From: Desulfobacca_B sp046538075
GTDB taxonomy: Bacteria; Desulfobacterota; Desulfobaccia; Desulfobaccales; Desulfobaccaceae
DNA: 23,285 bases
Direction of reading: 5' to 3'
NCBI GenBank assembly: GCA_046538075.1
Contig: JBKHJN010000039.1
Span: 1-23,285, forward strand
Under the pieces are notes generated by a model. It was not told the DNA's origin. It saw only the letters and a program-made list of their open reading frames with translations, and made no database searches. A program made the translations under genes and the position numbers. Shown here in pieces: positions 13,384 through 22,525 of the stretch (positions are counted from its first letter, which is position 1; each line of letters opens with the position of its first letter).

Positions 13384-14293
13384 TGGCCCGGTCGATGGCC
13401 AGGCGCAGAGCTTCTTCTGCCAGCAGGCCCACTACGTGGAGGTCGGCTTCTATCTGGGGGTTGGAAAGGGTAAAAACGATATCGCCGTCAAACAGGGTGT
13501 GGACCGGAGAAATGGCTCGGGACAAGCCATTGTGGCCCATTTGGGCTACTTTGTGGGCCTGCTCGCGGCTCATGCGAGCATTGGTGGCGATCACCCCTAA
13601 AGTGGTATTGGGCTCCTTAAAATCCTGCCGGACTACCCCTTGGCGGATCATCTGCGCCATTCCCACGAACTCCCGGCTCTGGGGGCTCCGTCGCGCCCCA
13701 GCGATGATCTCGCCGCTATAATAATCCAGCACGTCCCCAAAGGCGTTGACTACCACCAGGGCTCCCACCAGCAGGCCCTCCGGCCCGGAAAGGCAGGTGG
13801 TGCCCAACCCGCCCTTGGTGGCCTGGGGCATGCCGAACAGTTTGCCTACCGTAGCCCCGGTGCCGGCCCCAACACTGCCCTCGTTGACCATGTCAGAGGA
13901 AGCCTGCAAACAGGCATTGTAGCCCATGGTGCGGTCCGGCCGAACCCGGCAATCCCCCAGGGCGAGGTCAAAGATGACAGCGGTAGGCACGGTCGGTACC
14001 CGGGTAATGGTCACGTCAAAACCCAGATTGTGCTCTTCCAGGTATTCCATTACTCCCCCGGCCGCATCCAGCCCGAAGGCACTGCCCCCGGTGAGCAGCA
14101 CCGCCTGCACGTCGTTGACAATGTGGTAATTGGTCAAGGCGTCCAGTTGTCGGGTCCCGGCGGCCGAGCCGCGCACATCCACACTGCCGATGGTGCCCGG
14201 TGGACAGAGGATAACTGTACAGCCAGTCAGATTTTTGAAATCACTGATATGGCCTACCTGAAAACCCGGCACCTGGGTAATACCGCCGCTCAT
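13331..14293 (-). CDS. P1 family peptidase (DmpA/NylC-type Ntn hydrolase)
   Basis: A 320-residue member of the DmpA/NylC (MEROPS S58/P1) group. These enzymes mature by self-cleavage and use the new N-terminal Thr or Ser as nucleophile; known members are aminopeptidases and nylon-oligomer hydrolases. The predicted cleavage is Asn229-Thr230 in EPNTTLGVIATNA. Other family segments are LTGGSAFGLDAAGGVMEYL, GYNAC, GSVGAGTGATVGK and KGGLGT. There is no signal peptide, so it is probably cytoplasmic. It follows the LpoA-like gene by 29 bp in the same direction. The natural substrate is unknown. Confidence 0.9.
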   Translation of the reverse strand: MSGGITQVPGFQVGHISDFKNLTGCTVILCPPGTIGSVDVRGSAAGTRQLDALTNYHIVNDVQAVLLTGGSAFGLDAAGGVMEYLEEHNLGFDVTITRVPTVPTAVIFDLALGDCRVRPDRTMGYNACLQASSDMVNEGSVGAGTGATVGKLFGMPQATKGGLGTTCLSGPEGLLVGALVVVNAFGDVLDYYSGEIIAGARRSPQSREFVGMAQMIRQGVVRQDFKEPNTTLGVIATNARMSREQAHKVAQMGHNGLSRAISPVHTLFDGDIVFTLSNPQIEADLHVVGLLAEEALRLAIDRAIKSAHGLGVLPAYQELI

Positions 14294-14322
14294 TATTTGA
14301 TCTCAATCCATTTTGGCAAGAA

Positions 14323-16173
14323 TTAGCGGGCCAGCTGAAACTGACCATTGCGAATAGTCAAAATCTTGAGGTCCAATTCCGCTTCTCGCTCGAAATCAAA
14401 GCCCTGAAACCAGGGTAGACCTGAAACCTGTTGCCATTCAGCCAACCGATGGGCCAGGTCTCTCCGGGTCAGGCCGGGATTGTTTTTCAGCACCTCGCCT
14501 AACAGCTTAACCACTCCATAGCCTTGGGCGGCCAGGTACTGTGGGGTTCGTTGATAACGCGCCCGAAAAGCCTGGACAAAGGTCTGAACTGCCGGATCTG
14601 GATCTTGAGGGAAAAAGGCATCCGGGAATAGAATGCCCTCCAGGGGTTCAGCAGCTGTCTCCAAGGTGTCAGGAGAATGAATCACATTGGTCCCCAGCAA
14701 TTGGATTCTGGCCAGCGGACTGCTTTTTAGTTGGGAGGCCAAGGCCGCGACTTCGGACGGTTCATCTGGAACAAACAGGGCTTCAAAGGCCGGGGAATCA
14801 CCGGCATTGGGCTGGTAGGCCTCAGCCAGGGTAGCAATCACTCCAGAAAAATCTCGAGTCCCGGCCGGATAGGAGACTTGGGAAATCAGCAATCCCCCCT
14901 GGCGGTCAACTTCTTCATCAAAAAGTCGCAGAAAGGTCCGGCCATAACCAGATTCAGGGTAGAGGATGGCATAACGCCGGATCCCCTGATGGACCACCAT
15001 ATAGGTCAGCAAGGCCTTGACTTGCATACGGCTGGTCAGAAAATCCCGAAACACCAGATCGCCGTGATTGGTAATGCCGGCTTTCTGGGTCAGGGTGACA
15101 ATGGGTAAACCCTGTCGCTGCGCATTGCGGGCCGCGGCTTCGGCGGTCGCCGAGGTAACCGGACCGAGCACCGCCAGGATTCTCTGATTTTGAGCCAAGG
15201 CATTAACCGCCTGGGAGGCTAGTGAAGGGGAATTTTGGCAATCCTCAAAGATCAACTCCACACCAGTCTGGGCCGCGGCCAGTTCCATCCCCTGCCGCAC
15301 CTGGCGGCCGACCGAGTCATAGTCGCCAGTCAGCGGCAGTAGGCAGACTAAGGCCGGGTCCTGGGGGGCAACGACGGTAGTTGACTCCGGGCCCAACAAT
15401 TGCGCGGCCCTGGCCCTTTCCGGGCTGTCGGGGAATCGCTGCTTCAGGGTATTCAGCCATTCCCGGGCCGATTCCACTTGCCCCCTCTGCAGCTCCAACC
15501 GGACCAGTTGTAGCAGCAGGGCAGCGCTCAGCGGCTCCTGGCTATAGAGTTCGGCCAGCCGGGCCAGTTCCTGAGGTTGGGCCTGTTCCACTAACCGGGC
15601 TTTAATATCCTGGAACCATTCAACATCGCCCAGGTCCAGGTCTCTTTTGGCCTGTTGCAGGTAGGCAAAAGCTTGGGAAAGGTTGCCGGTTTTCAACCCC
15701 AGTTCCGCCAGCAGGGCATTGGTTTTAAACCGGAGCTGGGGGTCTAGTTTAGAGGTGGTCAATCCTTGCAATATCTGGAGGGCCTGGTGGTATTGACCCT
15801 GTTTAAAATACGACTGGCCGATGCCGTAGTAGGCCTGTAAAGCTAAGTTTCTTTCGGGTTGGGTCATTAATAGCTTTTCGTAGCGGCTCCGGGCTTCGGA
15901 CCAATTTCCTCTTATGCCTGAGATCTCGGCAGTGCGAAGCATTGCCTGTTGCCGTTGCGGTGCCTGGGGATAGGTGCGGAGGTAGTGTTCAAAGATATCC
16001 TCTGCTTCTTGATAGCGGTGGGCGCGGTACAAGCTTTCCCCTTGTTGGTAAAGCCGGTTGGCACTCTCAGCGCGGAACGGCCCGGGCAGCAATTCGGGTG
16101 GGAGACAAGCAGCAATAAAAACTACCGTCCCGAGCAGCACCCCCATCAGGTAGCGAGAATAAGGAGAGGCCAT
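14323..16173 (-). CDS. LpoA-like lipoprotein: TPR region plus periplasmic-binding domain
   Basis: A 616-residue envelope protein. A signal peptide ends in Ile-Ala-Ala-Cys with Cys23 as the lipid site and Leu at +2. Residues about 36-265 are tetratricopeptide-type helical repeats (for example LYQQGESLYRAHRYQEAEDIF and YYGIGQSYFKQGQYHQAL). Residues about 277-605 are a type I periplasmic-binding fold (VCLLPLTGDYDSVGRQVRQG, AVLGPVTSATAEAAA, YAILYPESGYGRTFLRLF). This order matches LpoA, the outer-membrane activator of penicillin-binding protein 1A, so a role in peptidoglycan synthesis is likely; ligand sensing is the alternative. Its ATG is only 20 bp after the dnaK terminator, with a weak AGGA upstream. 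Confidence 0.82.
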   Translation of the reverse strand: MASPYSRYLMGVLLGTVVFIAACLPPELLPGPFRAESANRLYQQGESLYRAHRYQEAEDIFEHYLRTYPQAPQRQQAMLRTAEISGIRGNWSEARSRYEKLLMTQPERNLALQAYYGIGQSYFKQGQYHQALQILQGLTTSKLDPQLRFKTNALLAELGLKTGNLSQAFAYLQQAKRDLDLGDVEWFQDIKARLVEQAQPQELARLAELYSQEPLSAALLLQLVRLELQRGQVESAREWLNTLKQRFPDSPERARAAQLLGPESTTVVAPQDPALVCLLPLTGDYDSVGRQVRQGMELAAAQTGVELIFEDCQNSPSLASQAVNALAQNQRILAVLGPVTSATAEAAARNAQRQGLPIVTLTQKAGITNHGDLVFRDFLTSRMQVKALLTYMVVHQGIRRYAILYPESGYGRTFLRLFDEEVDRQGGLLISQVSYPAGTRDFSGVIATLAEAYQPNAGDSPAFEALFVPDEPSEVAALASQLKSSPLARIQLLGTNVIHSPDTLETAAEPLEGILFPDAFFPQDPDPAVQTFVQAFRARYQRTPQYLAAQGYGVVKLLGEVLKNNPGLTRRDLAHRLAEWQQVSGLPWFQGFDFEREAELDLKILTIRNGQFQLAR

Positions 16174-16192
16174 GGAGCTGGTATCCTAAACG

Positions 16193-16225
16193 ATAAACAA
16201 AAAGTGGGGGACCGGGGTCCCCCAC
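16193..16225 (-). terminator. Strong intrinsic terminator after dnaK
   Basis: On the minus strand a near-perfect GC-rich stem (16204-16213 with 16216-16225; GTGGGGGACC and its complement) is followed by TTTTTGTTT. It lies 22 bp after the dnaK stop and ends 20 bp before the LpoA-like start codon. Confidence 0.92.
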
Positions 16226-16246
16226 CTGATCATCGGGTTGCTGAGG

Positions 16247-18145
16247 TTACTTGACTTCCTCGAATTCGGCTTCGACTACATCTTCTTCTGGGCCTTTGGG
16301 CTTTTCCTGGGCTCCGGCTTTCTCTTCTCCGGCTTGGCCAGCAGTCTGCGCATAGACCTGTTCGGCCAACTTATGGGAGGTCTTCATCAGCTCATCACTG
16401 AGCCTTTTGATCTCATCGATATCGGTGCCACCCATGGCCTGTTTGAGGCGATCGATGCTGCCGGTGATATTGGACTTGGTCGTCGGGTCCACTTTATCGC
16501 CCAACTCCGCCAGGCTTTTTTCAGTGCTGTAGATTAGGGTATCAGCCTGGTTCCGGGCTTCCGCCAACTGACGCTTGCGTTTATCTTCTTCGGCATGGAG
16601 TTCGGCATCCTTGGTCAGTTTGGCAATTTCCTCTTCGGTCAGCCCGCTGGAGGCGGTGATTTTGATCGACTGTTCCCTTCCGGTACCCAGATCTTTGGCC
16701 GAAACATGGACAATGCCGTTGGCGTCGATGTCGAAGGTCACCTCAATCTGAGGAACCCCGCGGGGCGCCGGGGGGATTCCGACCAGCTCAAAGCGGCCCA
16801 GGGTCTTGTTGTTTTCCGCCATCTCCCGCTCTCCTTGGAGCACATGAATGCTGACCGCGGGTTGGTTGTCGGCCGCGGTGGAGAAAATCTGGCTGCGCTT
16901 GGTCGGGATGGTAGTGTTCTTCTCGATCAACTTGGTGAATACGCCACCCAAGGTCTCGATGCCCAAAGAAAGGGGAGTAACATCCAGCAACAACACATCT
17001 TTGACTTCGCCCTTCAAAACCCCGGCCTGGATAGCAGCACCGATGGCGACCACCTCATCCGGATTAACGCCTTTATGGGGTTCTTTGCCAAAGATACTTT
17101 TGACCTTTTCTTGGACCTTGGGCATGCGGGTCATGCCCCCTACCAGAATGACTTCATCGACATCTTGAGCCGATAGATTGGCGTCTTTGAGGGCTGTGCG
17201 GCAAGGTCCGACAACTTTTTCGACCAGGTCATCAACTAGGGACTCCATTCTGGAGCGGCTCAGTTTGATCACCATATGCTTGGGACCGGAGGCGTCCGCG
17301 GTAATAAAGGGCAAATTAACCTCGGTCTCCAAGGAAGTCGAGAGTTCCATTTTGGCCTTTTCCGCCGCTTCCTTGAGTCGCTGTAAAGCCATCCGATCCT
17401 GGCGCAAATCAATGCCCTGGTCCTTGCGAAATTCATCGGCTAAATAATCGATGATGCGTTGATCAAAATCATCTCCACCCAGGTGGGTATCGCCGTTGGT
17501 TGATTTAACCTCAAATACCCCCTCACCGATCTCCAGGATCGAGATATCGAAGGTTCCCCCTCCCAGGTCGAAGACAGCGATTTTTTCGTCTTTTTTCTTA
17601 TCCAGGCCATAAGCCAGAGAGGCCGCGGTAGGCTCATTGATGATTCTAAGCACATTGAGCCCGGCAATGCGGCCGGCGTCTTTGGTGGCCTGGCGCTGCG
17701 AATCGTTGAAGTAGGCCGGGACCGTAACCACCGCGTCCGTGACTTTTTCTCCCAGATACTCTTCCGCCGTCTGTTTCATCTTGGTGAGGATCATCGAAGA
17801 GATTTCTGCCGGGCTATGCTGTTTGCCTTGAACCTCGACATGGGCATCACCGTTTTCGGCCTGGACAATTCTGTAGGGCAAGATTTTGATGTCTTTTTGG
17901 ACCTCGGGATCACTGAATTTCCGACCGATCAACCGTTTGACCGAAAATACGGTATTTTGCGGATTGGTCACGGCCTGCCGCTTGGCGATCTGGCCGACCA
18001 GACGTTCGCCACTATCAGTAAAGGCGACCACCGAAGGGGTGGTGCGGCTGCCTTCGACATTAGCAATAACTTTAGGCTCTCCCCCCTCCATAATTGCGAC
18101 GCAAGAGTTGGTAGTACCTAAATCAATTCCAATTACTTTAGCCAT
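16247..18145 (-). CDS. dnaK: Chaperone protein DnaK (Hsp70)
   Basis: A 632-residue cytosolic Hsp70 that folds and refolds client proteins through ATP cycling with GrpE and a J-protein. Signatures include IGIDLGTTNSCVA at the start, the ATPase motifs VFDLGGGTFDISIL and VILVGGMTRMPKVQ, the interdomain region LLLDVTPLSLGIETLGG, and the C-terminal end EEDVVEAEFEEVK. GGAGGG lies 10 bp before the ATG. It is 35 bp after grpE and is the last gene before the terminator. No dnaJ is in the window. Confidence 0.99.
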   Translation of the reverse strand: MAKVIGIDLGTTNSCVAIMEGGEPKVIANVEGSRTTPSVVAFTDSGERLVGQIAKRQAVTNPQNTVFSVKRLIGRKFSDPEVQKDIKILPYRIVQAENGDAHVEVQGKQHSPAEISSMILTKMKQTAEEYLGEKVTDAVVTVPAYFNDSQRQATKDAGRIAGLNVLRIINEPTAASLAYGLDKKKDEKIAVFDLGGGTFDISILEIGEGVFEVKSTNGDTHLGGDDFDQRIIDYLADEFRKDQGIDLRQDRMALQRLKEAAEKAKMELSTSLETEVNLPFITADASGPKHMVIKLSRSRMESLVDDLVEKVVGPCRTALKDANLSAQDVDEVILVGGMTRMPKVQEKVKSIFGKEPHKGVNPDEVVAIGAAIQAGVLKGEVKDVLLLDVTPLSLGIETLGGVFTKLIEKNTTIPTKRSQIFSTAADNQPAVSIHVLQGEREMAENNKTLGRFELVGIPPAPRGVPQIEVTFDIDANGIVHVSAKDLGTGREQSIKITASSGLTEEEIAKLTKDAELHAEEDKRKRQLAEARNQADTLIYSTEKSLAELGDKVDPTTKSNITGSIDRLKQAMGGTDIDEIKRLSDELMKTSHKLAEQVYAQTAGQAGEEKAGAQEKPKGPEEDVVEAEFEEVK

Positions 18146-18180
18146 AGGTTATATTCCCTCCAAAAATAATAGAGTTATTT

Positions 18181-18768
18181 TTAGGTGTTAACATCGGTTT
18201 GGGTGGCAGTTCCGGAAGCATTGCGAGCTACTACCACCATTGCTGGTCTCAGGAGCCGGTTCTGCAGTAGATACCCCTTCTGGAGCTCTTGAATTACGCT
18301 CTGATCCTCGGCCTCGGGAACTTCTCTTTGCATAACCGCATCGTGATAATTAGGGTCGAATTTTGTTCCCAGGGCCTCAATCTGGGAAACGCCAAACTTG
18401 GCCAGGGCTTGGAGAAATCCGCGCAACACCATTTCCAATCCCTCCACTATAGCTGGAGGGGCGTCTTGTTGGCGGCTATGTTCCAAGGCCAGCTCCAAAT
18501 TATCCACTACCGGCAAGAGCTCCTTAATCAGGGATTCATTGGCAAACTGAACCATTTCGGTCCGTTCCCGCTCCTGACGTTTTTTAATATTTTCCACATC
18601 GGCCGCCAGCCGCAGCATTTTTTCATAATATTGCTGGGCCTCTTGGGTCTTGGCTTCCAATTGTTGGAGAACGGTCTCCCGATCAACTTCTTCTGGCGCT
18701 TCAGCGGTCTCAGCAGTGGTTTCCTCAACCTGTTCGACGGGGGATCCATTATCCTTGGTTTCAGTCAT
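18181..18768 (-). CDS. grpE: Nucleotide exchange factor GrpE
   Basis: A 195-residue protein that releases ADP from DnaK. The N-terminal 50 residues are acidic and low in complexity. A long coiled coil follows (LQQLEAKTQEAQQYYEKMLR, then ENIKKRQERERTEMVQFANE). The beta-wing domain at the C-terminus carries IEALGTKFDPNYHDAVMQRE and LQKGYLLQNRLLRPAMVVVA, the family signature. AAGGAG lies 9 bp before the ATG. It sits between hrcA (131 bp upstream) and dnaK. Confidence 0.97.
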   Translation of the reverse strand: MTETKDNGSPVEQVEETTAETAEAPEEVDRETVLQQLEAKTQEAQQYYEKMLRLAADVENIKKRQERERTEMVQFANESLIKELLPVVDNLELALEHSRQQDAPPAIVEGLEMVLRGFLQALAKFGVSQIEALGTKFDPNYHDAVMQREVPEAEDQSVIQELQKGYLLQNRLLRPAMVVVARNASGTATQTDVNT

Positions 18769-18899
18769 ACGGCTAGACTCCTTGCTTCCAAGCGATTGGT
18801 AAATTTTCTTCTCGCTTTACAATTTAATTTAAGTATGCTGATCGAAAATATCCAGGTCCAAACTTGGGCACCGGCAGTGGGTGGAAAAAGCAACCCGGA

Positions 18900-19934
18900 T
18901 CAAACCTCTATTTTACCCAGCAAAACACTTACCAGATAAGCCGTATATTCTACCACCGGGACCACCCGGGCGTAATCCATCCGCATCGGGCCCAGTACCG
19001 CCAGAGAGCCTACGGGGGATTGATCCCTCCTGTAGGGAGAAGCCACCAGGCTGAGCTCGATATCAGGGAAGTTCCCTTCTGGGCTGATATAAATTTGGAC
19101 CCCCTTAGCCTCCAGACTCCGGTCCAGGAGCTTGATTAAGTGATGCTTCTCCTCAAAGGCCTGGAACAGCGCCCGCATTTTATTGATGTTAGCAAACTCC
19201 GGATATTCCAGAATCTGGCTGGTGCCTTCGATAAATAACTCGTCGCCGTCCTCATCTTGCAGGGCCTGCTGGCTCAAACTCAAGGCTTGCGAAAGCATGG
19301 AATCAAAAAGAGTTTTCTCCTCCTCCATCTGGGCCACCACCCGGGTGCGGGCCTCAATTAGGGTCAAATTTTGCAACAGGCCGTTAAGGTAGCGGCTGAA
19401 TTTATCCAGTTGATCCTGGCTGAATTTATCCTCGCTTTCAATAAACCGGTTCAACACCAGACCTTCTTGAGTTACCAGAACCACCAGGAGGTTTTTCCCA
19501 CCCAGGTTAATGAATTGAATATGACGGATGCGGGTGGAGGCCAACCGGGGGGCCCGAACTATGGCCAGGTGTCCGGAGACCGCGGATAAGATCCGGGAGG
19601 TCTGCCGGAGCAAATCATGGGTTTCAGTAGCCGGTGGTATAAAACCGCTTTCTATCTGTTTGCGAATCGTCAATATCAGATTTTGACTGGGCAAAATGTA
19701 ATCAACATAGTAGCGGAAACCTAAAGGCGTGGGGATTCGACCCGCGGAAGTATGGGGCTGGGTCAATAAACCACGCTCTTCTAGATCAACCATTAAGTTT
19801 CGGATGGTTGCCGCGCTCAGAGACAGCCCCGATTTCTTCGCTACCGTTCGGGAGCCCACCGGCTCCCCGGTCTTAATGTATTGGGCTATCACTGTATTAA
19901 GAACTGTGGTATCCCGTTCTCCCAGGGTTTCCAT
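18900..19934 (-). CDS. hrcA: Heat-inducible transcription repressor HrcA
   Basis: A 344-residue repressor that normally binds CIRCE operators and represses chaperone genes. The N-terminal winged helix is clear (TTVLNTVIAQYIKTGEPVGS, KKSGLSLSAATIRNLMVDLE, GLLTQPHTSAGRIPT). The rest matches the HrcA GAF-like and dimerisation parts, ending with GSLAVLGPMRMDYARVVPVV. I start it at the ATG at 19932-19934 because the family begins a few residues before the winged helix; an in-frame ATG 40 codons upstream adds sequence unlike HrcA and would cross the promoter. It leads the hrcA-grpE-dnaK operon and is divergent from the NYN gene. Confidence 0.95.
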   Translation of the reverse strand: METLGERDTTVLNTVIAQYIKTGEPVGSRTVAKKSGLSLSAATIRNLMVDLEERGLLTQPHTSAGRIPTPLGFRYYVDYILPSQNLILTIRKQIESGFIPPATETHDLLRQTSRILSAVSGHLAIVRAPRLASTRIRHIQFINLGGKNLLVVLVTQEGLVLNRFIESEDKFSQDQLDKFSRYLNGLLQNLTLIEARTRVVAQMEEEKTLFDSMLSQALSLSQQALQDEDGDELFIEGTSQILEYPEFANINKMRALFQAFEEKHHLIKLLDRSLEAKGVQIYISPEGNFPDIELSLVASPYRRDQSPVGSLAVLGPMRMDYARVVPVVEYTAYLVSVLLGKIEV

Positions 19935-19971
19935 CTTGCTTTCGCCTAGCCCTAAATATATAATCCTACTA

Positions 19972-20000
19972 AAAATAATAATGGGTCCAGATTTTGTCAA
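19972..20000 (-). promoter_or_regulatory. Candidate sigma-70 promoter of hrcA-grpE-dnaK
   Basis: On the minus strand a perfect TTGACA (19995-20000) is followed after 17 bp by TATTTT (19972-19977), about 40 bp before the chosen hrcA ATG. No CIRCE inverted repeat (TTAGCACTC and its complement) is seen around it. Confidence 0.5.
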
Positions 20001-20080
20001 GAGTTTTAAGCTGGTTCTCTCCCGGCTGCCTGAGGCTTGGCACTGCAGCCGCACTTACTCCCAACAGGGGTAAAAAGATT

Positions 20081-20108
20081 TTGACAGCCAGTCGTCGGAG
20101 ATGATAAA
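20081..20108 (+). promoter_or_regulatory. Candidate sigma-70 promoter of the NYN-glgA-DUF6485 operon
   Basis: A perfect TTGACA (20081-20086) and GATAAA (20103-20108) are separated by 16 bp. They lie about 70 bp before the NYN start codon, divergent from the hrcA promoter. Confidence 0.5.
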
Positions 20109-20176
20109 CAGTGACCAGATTAGAAAATCAGACATACCTGCCAGAATAGTTTAGAAAGTTTAGGAGTTAAAATTTT

Positions 20177-20995
20177 ATGGCAAACAATAAGGTCGGAGTT
20201 TATGTAGATTCCATGAATATCGTCCGCAACGGCGGCTACGGCATGCGGTATGAGGTACTTAGAAGGTTTGCCAGCCGCAACGGCGACGAAGTGGTCCGCC
20301 TCAATGCCTACGTGGCCATTGATGAGGAGCGGGCCAGTTCAGATCCCAATTATAAGGCCACCCTCAATTTTATTTCCACCCTGCGCGACCTGGGGTTTAA
20401 AGTCATTGAAAAACCGATCCGCTGGTTCACGGATGAATCCGGCCGGACTTATGGCAAGGCCAACGCCGATATGGATATGGCCCTGGATATCATTTCCCAA
20501 TCAGACCGCTTGGATATTGTTTATCTGCTCACCGGTGACGGTGATTTCTGCAATGTCGTTACTATGATCCAAAACAAAGGGTGCCGGGTGGAGCTAATTG
20601 CTTTTTCCAATGTATCCGCTATCTTACGCCGGGAGGTCGACCTGTTCGTCTCCGGCTACCTGATTCCCGGCCTGTCGCCCACCCAACCGCCGCAGGTGGG
20701 CCCGCGCTGGGGCGACCCAGGCAGCCGGGTCCGGGGGGTGTGCACCAAGTATCTCCACGACAAGGCCTATGGTTTTCTGCGCTTCATGCACAGCCTGGGC
20801 AAACTCTGGGTCACCGATACCCGTCAGGGGGATTCTCCTTATACTTCCGTGTTCTTCATGGAAAAGGATCTACCTGCCGGTATTTACCCGGAGGATTTAC
20901 CTAGCCGTGACCACATTTTTGAATTTACCCTGGTAGAAGGGGAAAAAGGCCTGATTGCCTCTGACATCTCAATAGCTTATCAGTATCATTCTTAA
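20177..20995 (+). CDS. NYN domain (LabA/DUF88) protein with cold-shock-like C-terminal domain
   Basis: A 272-residue two-domain protein. Residues about 5-165 form a NYN (PIN-like) nuclease domain of the LabA/DUF88 type, with acidic metal-site residues Asp11 (in VGVYVDSMNI), Asp98/Asp100 (ANADMDMALDI) and Asp121/Asp123 (LLTGDGDFCNVV). Residues about 185-268 look like an OB-fold cold-shock domain: RGVCTKYLHDKAYGFLRF, then VFFMEKDLPAG, then HIFEFTLVEGEKGLIASDI. Together these suggest an RNA-binding endoribonuclease; the target is unknown. AGGAG (20162-20166) is 10 bp before the ATG. It is 42 bp before glgA on the same strand, so probably co-transcribed. Confidence 0.85.
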   Translation: MANNKVGVYVDSMNIVRNGGYGMRYEVLRRFASRNGDEVVRLNAYVAIDEERASSDPNYKATLNFISTLRDLGFKVIEKPIRWFTDESGRTYGKANADMDMALDIISQSDRLDIVYLLTGDGDFCNVVTMIQNKGCRVELIAFSNVSAILRREVDLFVSGYLIPGLSPTQPPQVGPRWGDPGSRVRGVCTKYLHDKAYGFLRFMHSLGKLWVTDTRQGDSPYTSVFFMEKDLPAGIYPEDLPSRDHIFEFTLVEGEKGLIASDISIAYQYHS

Positions 20996-21037
20996 AGTTC
21001 CAAATTATCCTGCGTCCGATCATAGGAGAAAAGCTTA

Positions 21038-22525
21038 ATGTCTAAAGAATTGACTGTGTTGTTTATCGCCTCCGAAGCAGTGCCGTTTGCCAAAACCGGG
21101 GGCCTGGCCGACGTCGCCGGCACCTTGCCTTTAGCCCTGCAACGGCAGGGTTTGAAGATGCAGGTAGTCATGCCGCTTTATGGCATGATCAAGCAGGGAA
21201 ATCACCAGCTGTCGCTGGCGGCCGAAAACCTCAAGGCCATTTTAGGCCAGAAACTGTTGGAATTTAGTTTGTTTACCGCTGATTCGGGAGGGGTGCCCTT
21301 TTACTTCGTGGAAAGGGATGAATTTTATGAGCGCAGCCAGCTGTACGGTACGCCGCGGGGAGATTACTTTGATAATTTAGAGCGTTACACCTTCTTGGCC
21401 CGGAGTGTGTTGCCCATCTGCCTGGCGTTGGACCTTAAACCGGATATCATCCATTGCCATGACTGGCAGGCGGCTCTGGCGCCGGTTTACTTAAAAACCG
21501 ACTGGTCCTGGCTGGAACCGGTAGCCGACACCGCCTCGGTCTTTACGATCCACAATCTAGCCTATCAAGGGCTTTTCGACCGGGCTAAGTTCCCGGTGCT
21601 GGGCCTGGACTGGTCGCTGTTTTCCATGGACGGCCTGGAATATTATGATCGCATTAATTTTTTGAAAGGCGGCATCGTCTATGCCGATACCATCACCACG
21701 GTCAGTCGCCAGTATAGCCAGGAGATTCAAACCCCAGAGTTTGGCTATGGGCTGGAAGGGGTATTGCAATCCCGGGCCGAGGTGCTGACCGGCATTGTTA
21801 ATGGGGTGGATTACCGGGATTGGGATCCGGCTACCGATCCCCTGCTGGTGGCTAATTATGACCCTAGCAATCTGGCCGGCAAAGCCAAGAACAAAAAGGC
21901 CCTGATGGACAAATTCGGACTGGATGCCCAACTGGCCGCGGCCCCTTTATTAGGTATGATCTCCCGCCTGGCCGATCAGAAAGGCTTTGACCTGGTGGCC
22001 GAGGTGCTGCCCCAACTGATGGCCCAAGAAGCCACGCTGGTCATTCTGGGCACCGGCGAAGAAAAATATCATCAACTCCTGACCGAAGAAGCCCGGAAAT
22101 ATCCCGGCAAATTAGGGGTCAAAATCGCCTATGACAATACTCTGGCCCACCTGATCGAAGCCGGCGCCGATATGTTTCTCATGCCCTCCCGCTACGAACC
22201 CTGCGGTCTCAACCAGATCTATTCCATGAAATATGGCACCATCCCGGTGGTCCGGGCCACCGGCGGCCTGGTTGACACTGTTGAACCGGTTGATCTAACC
22301 AAGGGCACCGGGACCGGCTTCCGATTTAATGAGTATGAACCGGAAGCCTTCCTGGCTGCCCTGCAGCAAGCCCTTAAAGCCTATCAAGATAAATCGTTGT
22401 GGAAAAAATTAATGCTTAATGCCATGGCCCAGGATTTTTCCTGGGAAAGCTCGGCCAAGGCCTATATCGAACTGTATCACCAAACTCTGAACCGGAAAAA
22501 AACCGAGAGCAGGAGGTCCCCATGA
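21038..22525 (+). CDS. glgA: Glycogen synthase (ADP-glucose type, GT5)
   Basis: A 495-residue GT-B glycosyltransferase that extends alpha-1,4-glucan from ADP-glucose. It has the N-terminal donor motif KTGGLADVAG (from Lys19), HCHDWQAALAPVYL and FTIHNLAYQGLF in the first half. In the second half it has GMISRLADQKGFDLVAEV and the catalytic loop PSRYEPCGLNQIYSMKYGTI with RATGGLVDTV. Length is normal. AGGAG (21024-21028) lies 9 bp before the ATG. Its TGA overlaps the next gene's ATG (ATGA, 22522-22525). Confidence 0.97.
   Translation: MSKELTVLFIASEAVPFAKTGGLADVAGTLPLALQRQGLKMQVVMPLYGMIKQGNHQLSLAAENLKAILGQKLLEFSLFTADSGGVPFYFVERDEFYERSQLYGTPRGDYFDNLERYTFLARSVLPICLALDLKPDIIHCHDWQAALAPVYLKTDWSWLEPVADTASVFTIHNLAYQGLFDRAKFPVLGLDWSLFSMDGLEYYDRINFLKGGIVYADTITTVSRQYSQEIQTPEFGYGLEGVLQSRAEVLTGIVNGVDYRDWDPATDPLLVANYDPSNLAGKAKNKKALMDKFGLDAQLAAAPLLGMISRLADQKGFDLVAEVLPQLMAQEATLVILGTGEEKYHQLLTEEARKYPGKLGVKIAYDNTLAHLIEAGADMFLMPSRYEPCGLNQIYSMKYGTIPVVRATGGLVDTVEPVDLTKGTGTGFRFNEYEPEAFLAALQQALKAYQDKSLWKKLMLNAMAQDFSWESSAKAYIELYHQTLNRKKTESRRSP

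Noticed and set aside
16238..17176. Long plus-strand open frames opposite dnaK
   Set aside because: They are mirror frames of a highly conserved GC-rich gene, with no ribosome binding site and no family resemblance.
18289..18939. A 216-codon plus-strand frame opposite grpE
   Set aside because: It is antisense to grpE and has no start signal or recognisable domain.
19965..20001. A sigma-32-type heat-shock promoter (CTTGACA then CCCAT) upstream of hrcA
   Set aside because: The spacing between the two blocks is too short for the usual 13-17 bp, while a normal sigma-70 pair fits.
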